Shown here piece by piece: positions 1 to 8,703 of a stretch of 64,000 bases of DNA. The first letter of the stretch is position 1; each line of letters begins with the position of its first letter. A model generated the notes under the pieces. That model did no database searches and was not told the origin of the DNA. It saw nothing but the letters and a program-made list of their open reading frames with translations. The stretch covers positions 1 through 64,000 of the forward strand of contig NZ_JSEE01000009.1 in the NCBI RefSeq assembly GCF_001625355.1, in the 5' to 3' direction. The position numbers and the translations under genes were made by a program. This DNA comes from Marinomonas sp. TW1. GTDB taxonomy: Bacteria > Pseudomonadota > Gammaproteobacteria > Pseudomonadales > Marinomonadaceae.

Positions 1-79
1 TTCGGGCAATGGATCTTGAGCCTTGGTGTTGAGATAACTTGGCTAAAGACAGTTTAAATGCTCTGTGATATTTGGACAT
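1..79 (-). CDS. IS3-family transposase OrfA, N-terminal fragment cut by the window edge
   Basis: An ATG at 79 opens a frame that stays open to the window edge (26 residues). It begins MSKYHRAFKLSLAKL and continues with SQHQGSRSIAR. This resembles the first helix of the helix-turn-helix domain of IS150-type OrfA proteins, which bind the IS termini. A GGGGGTC stretch lies about 5 bases before the ATG. Only this tip is visible, so intactness cannot be judged. Confidence 0.55.
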   Translation of the reverse strand, partial: MSKYHRAFKLSLAKLSQHQGSRSIAR

Positions 80-128
80 AAAAAGACCCCCAGTAATTGG
101 AATGTCCAACTATTGGGGGTCAGTTCAG
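1..128 (-). mobile_element. Terminal end of an IS3-family insertion sequence (partial)
   Basis: Read on the minus strand, the segment opens near 128 with TGAACTGACCCCC, the kind of terminus seen in many IS3-family elements. A hairpin at 85-121 follows (GACCCCCA pairing with TGGGGGTC), and then a transposase OrfA start. The element runs off the left edge, so orfB and the far terminus are not visible. The hairpin followed by a T run on the minus strand could also terminate transcription from the sigma-54 regulator at 206-1558. The IS assignment rests on the OrfA N-terminus and the terminus style; the exact IS end is uncertain. Confidence 0.6.
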
Positions 129-205
129 TTTGAGCCCTTTTTTGTTTTGACTTGATCGCGTCAACCGCTTTGTTAAAGAAGAGCGAAAACAGACACCATT
201 GAGCG

Positions 206-1558
206 TTAGGTTTGAGGTAGCGAATCCGTACCGTATTTGTCTAGCTTGTTGTAGAGGGTTTTGACACTGATGCCAAGTTGCTGCGCCGTGTCGTTACGGT
301 TGCCCTGATTTTCAGCCAGGGTGTTTAAAATGGCCATTTTCTCAATGTCTTCTAGCGGCATACCCGCAGGAATCTGTTGTTGAGCGTCGTTAGTGTCAGT
401 CAAACCATCGGTCACTATGTGCTCGGCTAATATGGTTTGCTCCGCCAAGATGAAGGCACGTTCAATGGTGTGTTTTAACTCACGTACGTTACCGGGCCAG
501 TTGTATTCAGCGATTTTATTGATCGCTTGATCAGACAAGGTTTTATTGGTTTGGTCCTGAGTATTGCGATAGGCCAAAAAGTGCTGGGCAAGACCAACGG
601 CATCGCCTTGACGATTGCGTAGAGGAGGCACCTGAATGGGAAAGTGGGCGAGACGGAAGTATAAATCTTCGCGAAACTTCTCTTCCTCAATGGCGTCTTT
701 GGGTGTTCGGTTTGTTGCGGCGACCACGCGAACATTGGCTTGTTTAAAGCTTTGCGAACCAACAGGACGATATTCGCCAGATTCCAATACTCGTAATAGT
801 TTGGCTTGATGCTCATAGGGCATTTCGGTGACTTCGTCGAGAAAGAGCGTACCGCCCTCGGCTTGTTCAAATACACCGATATGGTCTTTGTGGGCACCAG
901 TAAAAGCGCCTTTGACATGACCAAAGAGTTCACTGTCGATCAATTCAGGGCTTAAGGCGGCGCAGTTCACCGCGATAAAAGGTGCGTCTGATCGTTGGCT
1001 AAATAAATGCAAGGTGTTGGCCACCAGTTCTTTGCCCGTGCCGCTCTCACCAATCAAAAAGGTATTGGCGTCACTGGCAGCGACTTTACGTAAAGTGCGA
1101 TACAGCTGATGCATACAGGGTGATGAGCCAACCAGCAAACCGAATTGATCAAGATAGCTGCTCTGTGGCGACGGTGTTGGTGGCGCTGGATCTAATGACC
1201 AAAACAACTCGTTCAGATTGGCCTCGAGTTGCGTGACGTTAAAGGGCGCTCGGTAGTGAACGCCAGCGCCTTGTCGCATTAACTGATCCATGATCCACGA
1301 CGGCTCTCCTTGGCTAAGGAAAATACATTGCACCTTATCCAAGACAGGGTGTTGGCTTAATGCTTCAAGTTGCTCTTGCTGATCCGCATTGGCTTCAATG
1401 ATCGCGAGATCACATTGGCTGTCGATCAGTTGGGCTAACCAGCTGTGTCCTTGTTGACTGATATTCAGTTCAAATTGCTGCAGGCTTGGCAAAGCGAGTA
1501 ACTCACTGGCCAGCTCTGGTTGTTGAATTTGTAAGAATAACTTCGGCGCTGTTTTCAT
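206..1558 (-). CDS. Sigma-54-dependent transcriptional activator
   Basis: This 450-residue enhancer-binding protein drives RNA polymerase carrying sigma-54. Residues 1-120 look like a divergent receiver domain in which I cannot identify a clear phospho-acceptor aspartate, so phosphorylation is doubtful. The AAA+ domain (about 140-365) has Walker A GESGTGKE at 170-177, the sigma-54 contact loop GAFTGA at 217-222, Walker B TLFLDE at 237-242 and an arginine-finger segment FREDLYFRL. The C-terminus (about 415-445) is a Fis-type helix-turn-helix. It is transcribed divergently from the small gene at 1792, which may be a target, although I found no clear -24/-12 promoter in the 233-base gap. The target genes are unknown. 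Confidence 0.93.
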   Translation of the reverse strand: MKTAPKLFLQIQQPELASELLALPSLQQFELNISQQGHSWLAQLIDSQCDLAIIEANADQQEQLEALSQHPVLDKVQCIFLSQGEPSWIMDQLMRQGAGVHYRAPFNVTQLEANLNELFWSLDPAPPTPSPQSSYLDQFGLLVGSSPCMHQLYRTLRKVAASDANTFLIGESGTGKELVANTLHLFSQRSDAPFIAVNCAALSPELIDSELFGHVKGAFTGAHKDHIGVFEQAEGGTLFLDEVTEMPYEHQAKLLRVLESGEYRPVGSQSFKQANVRVVAATNRTPKDAIEEEKFREDLYFRLAHFPIQVPPLRNRQGDAVGLAQHFLAYRNTQDQTNKTLSDQAINKIAEYNWPGNVRELKHTIERAFILAEQTILAEHIVTDGLTDTNDAQQQIPAGMPLEDIEKMAILNTLAENQGNRNDTAQQLGISVKTLYNKLDKYGTDSLPQT

Positions 1559-1791
1559 GATTTCCTTTCGTGAGTTTTATGAACTTAGCCAAATGAGATC
1601 ACAAGGCAAGGGTCTAAGCCTAGATCATAGGCTGTGACTTTGCGCTAACTCTCAGTTTATTCAAACTTGTTTGCACAAAGTTCACCTTTTATTGAAAACG
1701 ATGTAACCAGAAAGTCAAAATTCTTGCCTCAAAGAGTAAGGCCAACAAAGTAAGACAGATTAATGTTATTGAAACAACATGGGAGGAAAAC

Positions 1792-2283
1792 ATGTTGAGA
1801 TTTTACCGACGTGGCAAACTCGCCATAGACGTTCGTATTCTACAGGATATGGTGTCCATCTGTTATGACGGCATGATGGCCAATTTTGACTTTTGTCGTA
1901 AAGCAACAAACACCTTAGATAAACAAGTTTTTCGTCGTTTAGGTGATGTTTTTCAGCTGTATTGCGAAACCATTTGGGACATGATTGAAAAGCATAAATC
2001 GCCCAATACAACACATCATCAAGCCGCCAGTGCGTTAAGCGGCTCTGTCGGTGACGCCTATTGGCAAAGCCAGCAAATGCCCCTTGCACAACAACCGCAA
2101 AGGTTAATACAAGTGAACCAATATGTGGCTCGTCAATTGGAAAAATTGCTCCAACAAGTCAATACAAAGTCACTGATGAAAGCGCTCACTAAACCACTCT
2201 CACAATTAAAAGTGCAGCTGGACAATGCGCAGCGACAGCGCCTGGCTGCGCAGCGAGAAAATCTTACAACAGTGGTGTCGTGA
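1792..2283 (+). CDS. Hypothetical protein, 163 aa, mostly helical
   Basis: The family was not recognised. The start is well supported by GGGAGGAAAAC directly before the ATG. The protein is basic, rich in Gln and Leu, has no signal peptide or membrane segment, and the C-terminal third (QLEKLLQQ..LSQLKVQLDNAQRQRLAAQ) looks like amphipathic helices. The size and helical character recall phasin-like granule proteins, but there is no diagnostic motif. It is divergent from the sigma-54 activator. A short palindrome (AGCCTA-N5-TAGGCT, 1617-1633) in the shared upstream region could be an operator. Confidence 0.7.
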   Translation: MLRFYRRGKLAIDVRILQDMVSICYDGMMANFDFCRKATNTLDKQVFRRLGDVFQLYCETIWDMIEKHKSPNTTHHQAASALSGSVGDAYWQSQQMPLAQQPQRLIQVNQYVARQLEKLLQQVNTKSLMKALTKPLSQLKVQLDNAQRQRLAAQRENLTTVVS

Positions 2284-2324
2284 CCTAATTGATCATGACT
2301 TTATGGTTGATCACACGAAATCGC

Positions 2325-3056
2325 TTAGTTATTGACTAAGCGATAATCCAATTTACCAATCAATGAGCCGCTTTGATCTTGAGTAGGGACTTGGAATTTG
2401 GCGCTGTTCTTAGCCCTTTGCGGTGACACTGTCATTACCACTTGGCCGTTGATCAAAATTTGATATCGCTCAGAAAAGGTAATGGTTACGTCTTCAGAAT
2501 TCGGACTCTCAAACAAAAAATTGTCTTTTAAACGAATCACTCGGGATTCGCCGCGGACCCATTGACCAATGAGGGGCTGTGCTTTAAAACTGCCTACCGC
2601 TTCACTGACCGTGGTTTCAGACAAGAATATACGTACTAGATCACCACTGATCGGCATTTGTTGACGCTCACTTACGCGGGCATTCAGTGCAGCTAATTCC
2701 GTATTGGTTTGACTAATGTATGTGCGCAATTGTTGAATGCTGGCTTGCAAAGCTTCACGAGATAATAGATCGGCCTCAATGATTCTTGGTGGCTTATTGG
2801 CACTGCCAAGGCGATCATTTAAGGCTTGATAATGCTTTTCGGCACTTTGCTGATATTTGTTTAAATCGGCCAAGTCTTCCGCATAGCCAGTGGCTTTTGC
2901 TGGCTCTTTGATATCCACTTGCTGATTGGGTGTCATCAAATCCGTTGCGGTGTCTTGAACTTGGTCAGTGGAGTCTGATTGAGGAGAAAAAATGGGCATC
3001 GAGCAAGCGCTCAAAAAGAGCGTTACAAGTAACAGGCCACTACGAAATATTGACAT
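2325..3056 (-). CDS. Predicted lipoprotein, hypothetical
   Basis: This 243-residue protein has a clear lipoprotein signal: a short basic start, a hydrophobic core and the lipobox LSAC, with the acylated Cys at about residue 18. After a low-complexity D/S/T linker there is a helical stretch (about 60-140), then a C-terminal beta-rich region (RVIRLKDNFLFESP.. RYQILINGQVVMTVSP). It would be anchored in the inner or outer membrane facing the periplasm. I do not recognise a named family. Its stop lies 41 bases from the convergent gene at 1792-2283, and it lies downstream of hisA on the same strand after a gap of about 146 bases, so it may share its transcript. Confidence 0.75.
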   Translation of the reverse strand: MSIFRSGLLLVTLFLSACSMPIFSPQSDSTDQVQDTATDLMTPNQQVDIKEPAKATGYAEDLADLNKYQQSAEKHYQALNDRLGSANKPPRIIEADLLSREALQASIQQLRTYISQTNTELAALNARVSERQQMPISGDLVRIFLSETTVSEAVGSFKAQPLIGQWVRGESRVIRLKDNFLFESPNSEDVTITFSERYQILINGQVVMTVSPQRAKNSAKFQVPTQDQSGSLIGKLDYRLVNN

Positions 3057-3202
3057 CTAACCGTCCTGACAATTAGGAAAAAATACAGACACCAAGTATG
3101 CGGTATGGCGCACTTGATGTCGAGATAAGCCAAGTCGACATCCCAGTCGAATTTGACTAAATAAAGTGTAAAGCTTGTCTGTGATAGGGCTTGAGCCAGT
3201 TA

Positions 3203-3964
3203 TTATGCTTGGGATTGATTCCACAGAATGCATTCATCCAAGGTTACCCCTTTGCCACCAAAAATATCCAATGCGCTGCCAATGGTTAAGTCCACTTGAC
3301 CTGCTGACAATTCATCAACACGCTTTAAATCCTGCAAGGCGCGCGCGCCACCAGCATAAGTGACGGCGACTGGGCAGGCTTTGCCTAGCAGGCTGACTAA
3401 ATCTTCATCAATGCCCGCTTGCAAACCTTCTACATCGGCCGCGTGAATCAAAAACTCGTCACAATGATTGGCTAATTCCACCAAGTTATCGTGATTGACT
3501 TGCGTCGAGGTAATGGTTTGCCAACGATCTGTGGCAATGAACCAGCCGTTTGCAGTGCGTCGGCAGCTTAAATCCAAGACCAAACGGTCTATTCCCGTTT
3601 CCCGTTTGATGTTATCAAGACGATCCCAAGAGAATTCGCCATTTTCAAACAAGTAAGACGTCACAATAACGTGAGAAGCGCCAGCGTTTAGATAACTGGC
3701 GGCATTGGTATCTTTTACGCCACCGCCATATTGCAAGCCGTTAGGGTAGGCGCGTAAGGCACTCATGACCTCATCTTTATTGCCTTTGCCTAACGCAATC
3801 ACATGACCCCCCGTTAAACCATGTTCACGGTACAAGCGAGCATAATGCTCCGCATTGTACTCACTGATGAAGTTCTCTGTTGCGCCTTCATCATTGAGGC
3901 TGCCGCCAACGATTTGTTTAACCTTACCTTGATGCAAGTCGATACAAGGGCGGAATTGAGTCAC
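3203..3964 (-). CDS. hisA: Phosphoribosylformimino-AICAR ribotide isomerase, eukaryotic-type HisA
   Basis: HisA isomerises ProFAR to PRFAR in histidine biosynthesis. The start MTQFRPCIDLHQGKVKQIVGG, with the first catalytic Asp in CIDLHQGKVKQ, and the phosphate-binding YGGGVKD and TYAGGAR segments mark a (beta/alpha)8 isomerase. The spacing and wording (SEYNAEHYARLYREHGLTGGHVI, VLDLSCRR) match the eukaryotic HIS6-like branch and not the usual bacterial HisA (basis: family knowledge). Its length of 253 aa fits that branch. It stands alone with no other his gene nearby, divergent from arfB. It could replace or supplement a canonical hisA elsewhere in the genome; the window cannot show which. 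Confidence 0.9.
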   Translation of the reverse strand: MTQFRPCIDLHQGKVKQIVGGSLNDEGATENFISEYNAEHYARLYREHGLTGGHVIALGKGNKDEVMSALRAYPNGLQYGGGVKDTNAASYLNAGASHVIVTSYLFENGEFSWDRLDNIKRETGIDRLVLDLSCRRTANGWFIATDRWQTITSTQVNHDNLVELANHCDEFLIHAADVEGLQAGIDEDLVSLLGKACPVAVTYAGGARALQDLKRVDELSAGQVDLTIGSALDIFGGKGVTLDECILWNQSQA

Positions 3965-4102
3965 ATGACACTCCTAAATTTAGCCAAAATAAAACACCCA
4001 GTATAGCGGATAAAAACGCACGAAACGATGCCGTAAAGTCACAAATTACAAATCCTGATATACTCTTTGCTATCAATCAAATAGACCAAGAATGAACCGA
4101 CT

Positions 4103-4516
4103 ATGTTGCAAATATCCCTCGCGGTTGCCATACCCGATGACGAAATCGAATTAACCGCCATTCGTGCACAAGGCGCTGGCGGACAAAACGTCAACAAGGT
4201 CTCTTCCGCCATTCATCTGCGTTTCAATGTCGCCAGCTCCTCTTTGCCGGCATTTCATAAAGAGCGCTTACTCGCATTGAAAGACTCTCGTCTTACGAAA
4301 GACGGCGATATTGTGATCAAAGCTCAGCAGCATCGTACCCAAGAGCTGAATCGAGAAGACGCTTTAGCACGTCTCAAAGAACTCATCCTAGATGCCATCA
4401 AGGTGCAAAAAGCCCGTCGTCCAACCAAACCGACTCGTTCTTCACAGAAGAAGCGTGTTGATAGCAAGAAGAAGAAAGGGCAGATCAAGAGTTTGCGGAA
4501 AAGTAATTGGGATTAG
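4103..4516 (+). CDS. arfB: Alternative ribosome-rescue factor ArfB (YaeJ)
   Basis: ArfB is a codon-independent peptidyl-tRNA hydrolase that frees ribosomes stalled at mRNA ends. Residues 1-100 form the release-factor-like catalytic domain with the GGQ motif in AQGAGGQNVNKVSSA (about residues 23-37). The C-terminal tail is a run of Lys/Arg (KARRPTKPTRSSQKKRVDSK) that, in the family, enters the empty mRNA channel. The length of 137 aa is typical. It is monocistronic and divergent from hisA. Confidence 0.95.
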   Translation: MLQISLAVAIPDDEIELTAIRAQGAGGQNVNKVSSAIHLRFNVASSSLPAFHKERLLALKDSRLTKDGDIVIKAQQHRTQELNREDALARLKELILDAIKVQKARRPTKPTRSSQKKRVDSKKKKGQIKSLRKSNWD

Positions 4517-4597
4517 ATTTTTTCTCTGCCCGCGAGCGTTTTGATGTCTTCTGGTAGGCTTGTTGGGCGGCATTTCCTGCTATTTACTTCTGTATAA

Positions 4598-4720
4598 AGC
4601 TGAGCGGGTTACGTCTTCTTTTTAAACAAGGCGTAGCGCCACAAAGTTTTTTCATTTCAAGTAATGTCAGCAAGGGGCTTATTTCCTTTCGTGCAATCTG
4701 GATCGCATCGAGGATTTTCA
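4598..4720 (+). repeat. Decayed copy of the 25-32 kb dispersed repeat
   Basis: The sequence AAAGCTGAGCGGGTTAC (4598-4614) is identical to part of the repeat at 25437-25453. Further on, CAATCTGGATCGCATCGA resembles CAATCAGGATCGCGTCGA of the same repeat, in the same order and orientation. The rest has diverged. The gap between arfB and the AraC gene (4517-4779) holds nothing else I can recognise. Confidence 0.5.
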
Positions 4721-4779
4721 GCAGAAACTGATGACCTCTGTTTACGTTGATAACGTGTTCTCAAATAACCTTGATACCG

Positions 4780-5670
4780 TTAAGGCCAGTCTGAAAAATT
4801 GTATTCATAATTGGACCCCTTTAAAGAGCCTGTCGCTGCGTTGTTTTTACGAAATTGATTCGGGGATAGCCCCGTTTCTTTTTTAAAGAAATGGCTAAAT
4901 TGGCTGGCATCGTTATAGCCTAATTGATTGGCTATCGTTTGTATGGAATCAGACGGTTTTTTTAAACGGGTCGTGGCGTCTATCAGCACACGATTATTGA
5001 TCAGCTGCAATGGCGGTTTTTGTAAGTTGCGTTGGCAAATGGCGTGCAGTCGATCATAGGTGACATTAAGCTCCTGACAATAATAACGGACGGGCTTACG
5101 GTTTTTAAATTCGATTTCAACAAGCTGTCTAAAGCGCTGTAGCACCAGTTCATCTGGTGAGTCGTTTAACTTGATGGATTGAATATTCGTCAGCCGGTAA
5201 GTATTGATGAGTAAAATGCGAATAATGGCACAAATGATGGTTTGAGAGCGGTTCTTGGTGAAGCTTATTTCTAAATTAAGCAGTTTTAATAGAGGTAAGA
5301 AAACGTCATTAACATCGTTTTTTTGACATTGGGTAAGAGTAAGTTGTTGCATTAATATTTCTAGTTTGGTGCTGTCTAATTCTGTTCCCATGACCAAGTT
5401 TGTCAATTCATTACTGTAGCCAATGAGCCAAATTTGACTGCCAGCGGGCACTAAGATCTTCGCGCTGGCTTTGTGTGGGAGGCAAAAAATAGAGGGGCCC
5501 AAGACATTGTGTTGTTCGTCTTCATAGACGATAGAAATGTCGCCTCGCTGTACCACACCAATCAAATTAAAGTCGGTAAAATTTCCGCTGCCAGCACTAA
5601 AAGTACGAGCTTGCAGTCCCGGTTGGATCTCTTCGAAGCGCACCATAGAGCCAATTATGTTCGTCAGCAT
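4780..5670 (-). CDS. AraC-family transcriptional regulator
   Basis: This 296-residue regulator has an N-terminal ligand-sensing or dimerisation region (1-190) related to the AraC cupin arm, and a C-terminal double helix-turn-helix at about 200-285. The typical second-helix signature is present (SIQTIANQLGYNDASQFSHFF followed by KKETGLSPNQFRK). It is divergent from the aldehyde dehydrogenase gene across about 150 bases, the classic arrangement for a local activator. It therefore probably controls the 5.8-14.3 kb catabolic and transport island, with an aromatic or aldehyde-type effector; the effector is an inference. Confidence 0.9.
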   Translation of the reverse strand: MLTNIIGSMVRFEEIQPGLQARTFSAGSGNFTDFNLIGVVQRGDISIVYEDEQHNVLGPSIFCLPHKASAKILVPAGSQIWLIGYSNELTNLVMGTELDSTKLEILMQQLTLTQCQKNDVNDVFLPLLKLLNLEISFTKNRSQTIICAIIRILLINTYRLTNIQSIKLNDSPDELVLQRFRQLVEIEFKNRKPVRYYCQELNVTYDRLHAICQRNLQKPPLQLINNRVLIDATTRLKKPSDSIQTIANQLGYNDASQFSHFFKKETGLSPNQFRKNNAATGSLKGSNYEYNFSDWP

Positions 5671-5733
5671 TTTCTAACCTTTTATGAAAAACACCCATTA
5701 ACAAACCATTATTTAACAATAATAACCCATAAA

Positions 5734-5765
5734 TTGACATTTTTATCGGAAGGATAGCTGTTAAT
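5734..5765 (+). promoter_or_regulatory. Possible promoter of the catabolic island
   Basis: A perfect -35 hexamer TTGACA sits at 5734-5739 in the AraC/aldehyde dehydrogenase gap. The downstream -10 region is poor (GTTAAT at 5760-5765 with a 20-base spacer). A good -35 with a weak -10 would fit a promoter that depends on the adjacent AraC activator, but the assignment is tentative. Confidence 0.3.
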
Positions 5766-5822
5766 CTTTTGTTACTAGCTCATCTACCTACAAAAAAATC
5801 TAATAACAGGGAGCATGACATT

Positions 5823-7328
5823 TTGAATATTGCCAGTGACAGTTTGGGAACTCGCCCTGTTCCTGAAGTGAATTTGTTTGTCGATGGTCAACACCAGCCA
5901 GCGATGAATGGAGGCTACTTTGATCGTCTAGATCCGAGCAATGATCTAGTGGCTTCTCACGTGGCTTGTGGTCGACGTGAAGACGCGGAGCATATGGTCG
6001 CGGTGGCGACGGCGAGTTTTCCTGCTTGGTCTGCTACTCAGGTTGAGGAGCGAGCCGCCATTTTACAACGTGCTAAATCTCTGATGCCGAAATATCGTGA
6101 TCGTTTTGCTGACTGTATGTTGAGAGAGATTGGCGCGACACAGGAATGGGTCGATTTTAATATTAAAGTGGCGATAGAGGCCATTGATGCTGCGGTGGAT
6201 CTCGCGGTTTTTCATCAAGCCAAAAAATGCTCAGCAGAAACCGCTTCAGTACCCTCACAACAAAGTGCATTTCATCAAACTAAAGACTCTTACATTGTTC
6301 GCAAACCTGCTGGTGTTTGTCTTGCTATTGCGCCATGGAATGCACCAATTGTATTGGGCATGAGGGCCGTTGTCTTTCCACTTGCCTTTGGTAATACCGT
6401 GATCTTGAAGGCCTCTGAGCTGTCTCCCGGCACCCATGTGTTATTAGCTGAGTTGCTTCATGAAGCCGGTATTCCTGAAGGGGTGATCGGGGCGATGACG
6501 AATGCCTCAGAACATTCTGAAGAAGTGATTACCAGTTTGATTTCAAACCCATCGGTACGTCGAGTGAATTTTACCGGTTCAACGCGAGTAGGAAGAATTA
6601 TCGCGGGTATTGCTGCCAAACACCTCAAGCGTTGTCTCTTAGAACTCGGTGGTAAGTCACCATTAATTGTACTGAAGGACGCCAATTTAGCACTGGCTGC
6701 CAAAGAAGCTGCTTACGGTGCGTTTTTGAATCAAGGCCAAATTTGTATGGCAACGGACAGGATCATCGTTGAGCAAAGCATTGCCGATGAATTCATTGCT
6801 CTAGTGACGGATATCGCCGCTCAATTGGTGGCGGGAGACCCACGCCGTAAAGGTGTAAAACTGGGGCCTGTTGCCAGCCCTTCGGTTGCCTCGCGGTTGT
6901 CTGCTCTGATTGATGATGCCGTAGATAAAGGCGCCACGCTACTAACAGGAGCGTCCCGACGTGGTCAATTTATAGACGCAACGCTGCTTGATCATATCAC
7001 CCCCATGATGCGCATTTATTCAGAAGAATGCTTTGGTCCTATTGCGGGTATCTATCGCGTTGACTCCCCAGAAGAAGCCATTACGGTAGCGAATAATTGT
7101 GAGTATGGCTTAGCGGCGGCACTTTTCACGAAGGATTTGCCGTTCGCAGAAACCTTAGCAAACCAGCTTGAATCTGGCATCTGTCACATTAATGGTGCCA
7201 CGGTAAAAGATGATCCTTACATGCCTTTTGGTGGGCTGAAGTCAAGCGGCTATGGTCGTTTTGGCAGTGACGCCTGCGTCGATGAGTTTACCGAGGTGCG
7301 CTGGATTACAGTAAACCGACAGACTTAA
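5823..7328 (+). CDS. NAD(P)-dependent aldehyde dehydrogenase, vanillin/salicylaldehyde type
   Basis: It oxidises an aldehyde to the acid with NAD(P)+. The catalytic Glu is in LLELGGKSP and the catalytic Cys in NQGQICMATDR; the cofactor-binding segment is IAPWNAPIVLG and FTGSTRVGRI. The latter wording is characteristic of the vanillin/salicylaldehyde dehydrogenase branch. No ATG fits. I chose the TTG at 5823 because CAGGGAG lies 9-10 bases upstream and the resulting 501 residues suit the family. The frame stays open further upstream to 5769. It is the first gene of the island, divergent from the AraC regulator, and 72 bases ahead of the binding-protein gene. It is paralogous to the dehydrogenase at 12896. 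The substrate is inferred from family and context. Confidence 0.88.
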   Translation: MNIASDSLGTRPVPEVNLFVDGQHQPAMNGGYFDRLDPSNDLVASHVACGRREDAEHMVAVATASFPAWSATQVEERAAILQRAKSLMPKYRDRFADCMLREIGATQEWVDFNIKVAIEAIDAAVDLAVFHQAKKCSAETASVPSQQSAFHQTKDSYIVRKPAGVCLAIAPWNAPIVLGMRAVVFPLAFGNTVILKASELSPGTHVLLAELLHEAGIPEGVIGAMTNASEHSEEVITSLISNPSVRRVNFTGSTRVGRIIAGIAAKHLKRCLLELGGKSPLIVLKDANLALAAKEAAYGAFLNQGQICMATDRIIVEQSIADEFIALVTDIAAQLVAGDPRRKGVKLGPVASPSVASRLSALIDDAVDKGATLLTGASRRGQFIDATLLDHITPMMRIYSEECFGPIAGIYRVDSPEEAITVANNCEYGLAAALFTKDLPFAETLANQLESGICHINGATVKDDPYMPFGGLKSSGYGRFGSDACVDEFTEVRWITVNRQT

Positions 7329-7400
7329 GTGCCGTGTTTTCAGGAACATGACATTAAGTGAATAACAATACCTTAACCAAAAAAATAACAAGAGGTTTTC

Positions 7401-8693
7401 ATGAAAAGTAATAAACGAAATCGCCTTAATATTGGATTAACCAAGTTACTGGCTCCTGCATTAGTGGCGACTGGCTTGATCGTATCTGGCCATGTCGTCG
7501 CAGCAGACGAGGATACCATTAATATTGGCTTCATTAGTCCAAGGACCGGACCACTTGCTAGCTTTGGTAAAACCGATGGCTTTGTTTTAGAGCAAGCGCG
7601 CAAAGCCTTAGCGGATGGTATGACCATTCAGGGAAAGCATTATAAGGTCAACATTCTTGATCGTGATAGCCAATCTGACCCTGCTCGAGCGGGACAACTC
7701 GCGAAAGAGCTAATCAACCAAGGGGTGGATTTAATGCTGGCGGTTTCAACCCCAGAAGTCATTAATCCAGTTGCCGATGCCGGCGAAGCCGCAGGCGTTC
7801 CTACCTTATCGACTGTGATGCCGTGGGAAGCTTGGTATTACGGTCGTGGTGCCAAACCGGGTCAGCCAAGTCCGTTCAAGTGGACTTATCATTTTGGTTT
7901 TGGGACAGGAGAGTTTTACCAAACCTACATGTCTCAATGGGCATTACTCGATACCAATAAAAAAGTGGGTGTGATGTACCCAAATGATGCGGATGGCAGT
8001 GCCATTCGTGGGGCGTTAGTGCCACGCTTTAAGGAAGCTGGTTATACCGTAATAGACCCTGGTGCATACGAAACGGGGACAACGGACTTTTCCAGTCAGA
8101 TTGCAAAGTTCAAAGCTGAAAACGTTGAAATTATTAATACCTTCCCAATTCCACCTGATTTTGCCGCTTTCTGGCGTCAAGCAGCACAACAGGGGCTGAA
8201 TCGTCAGGTAAAAATCATCCAAGTGGCTAAGACGGGATTGTTTCCTGCTGACATTGAAGTGCTAGGGTCATTGGGGCCAAAAATTGCTTCGGCCGCCTAT
8301 TGGCATAAAAGCTTTCCATATACCTCTACCTTAACAGGACAAAATGGTACGCAGCTGGCGAATTTATGGGAAAAGGAAACGGGTGAGCAATGGACTCAGC
8401 AGTTAGGAGCGACTTTATCTCTGTTGGATGCTGCCACGGAGTCCTTAAAGCAAGCTAAAAATCCAAAGTCACACGCGGATGTTCGTGATGCGATTGCTTC
8501 ATTGAACGTGACGACTATCGGCGGAAAAGTCGACTTTACCTCTGGTCCCGTTCCGAATGTCTCACCTGGTCCGATTATTGGCGCTCAGTGGGTGAAGGGC
8601 ACAGGAAAACACAAATTGGATTATGTGATTACGGAAAATGTAACAGATACAAATGTCCCTGTAAGTCACAAGCTTCTTCCGTACAACCGCTAG
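7401..8693 (+). CDS. ABC transporter substrate-binding protein, branched-chain amino acid type
   Basis: This 430-residue periplasmic binding protein starts with a Sec signal peptide (basic start, hydrophobic core, cleavage near VVAAD at about residues 34-36). The mature part begins INIGFISPRTGPLASFGK, the usual opening of LivK-type type I periplasmic binding proteins (Peripla_BP_6). The AAGAGG ribosome site supports the ATG. Such proteins bind amino acids, but also aromatic acids, amides and urea. With two aromatic-type aldehyde dehydrogenases and a coniferyl-alcohol-type SDR in the same operon, an aromatic ligand is more likely here than leucine (inference). Confidence 0.92.
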   Translation: MKSNKRNRLNIGLTKLLAPALVATGLIVSGHVVAADEDTINIGFISPRTGPLASFGKTDGFVLEQARKALADGMTIQGKHYKVNILDRDSQSDPARAGQLAKELINQGVDLMLAVSTPEVINPVADAGEAAGVPTLSTVMPWEAWYYGRGAKPGQPSPFKWTYHFGFGTGEFYQTYMSQWALLDTNKKVGVMYPNDADGSAIRGALVPRFKEAGYTVIDPGAYETGTTDFSSQIAKFKAENVEIINTFPIPPDFAAFWRQAAQQGLNRQVKIIQVAKTGLFPADIEVLGSLGPKIASAAYWHKSFPYTSTLTGQNGTQLANLWEKETGEQWTQQLGATLSLLDAATESLKQAKNPKSHADVRDAIASLNVTTIGGKVDFTSGPVPNVSPGPIIGAQWVKGTGKHKLDYVITENVTDTNVPVSHKLLPYNR

Positions 8694-8703
8694 GAGCGAT
8701 TCC

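Noticed and set aside
85..121. Hairpin as the dedicated terminator of the sigma-54 activator
   Set aside because: Its position inside the terminus of an IS3-type element explains it better; termination could still be a side effect.
475..933. Antisense frame of 152 codons in the sigma-54 regulator
   Set aside because: It lies fully inside a clear gene on the other strand, without a ribosome site or protein-like composition.
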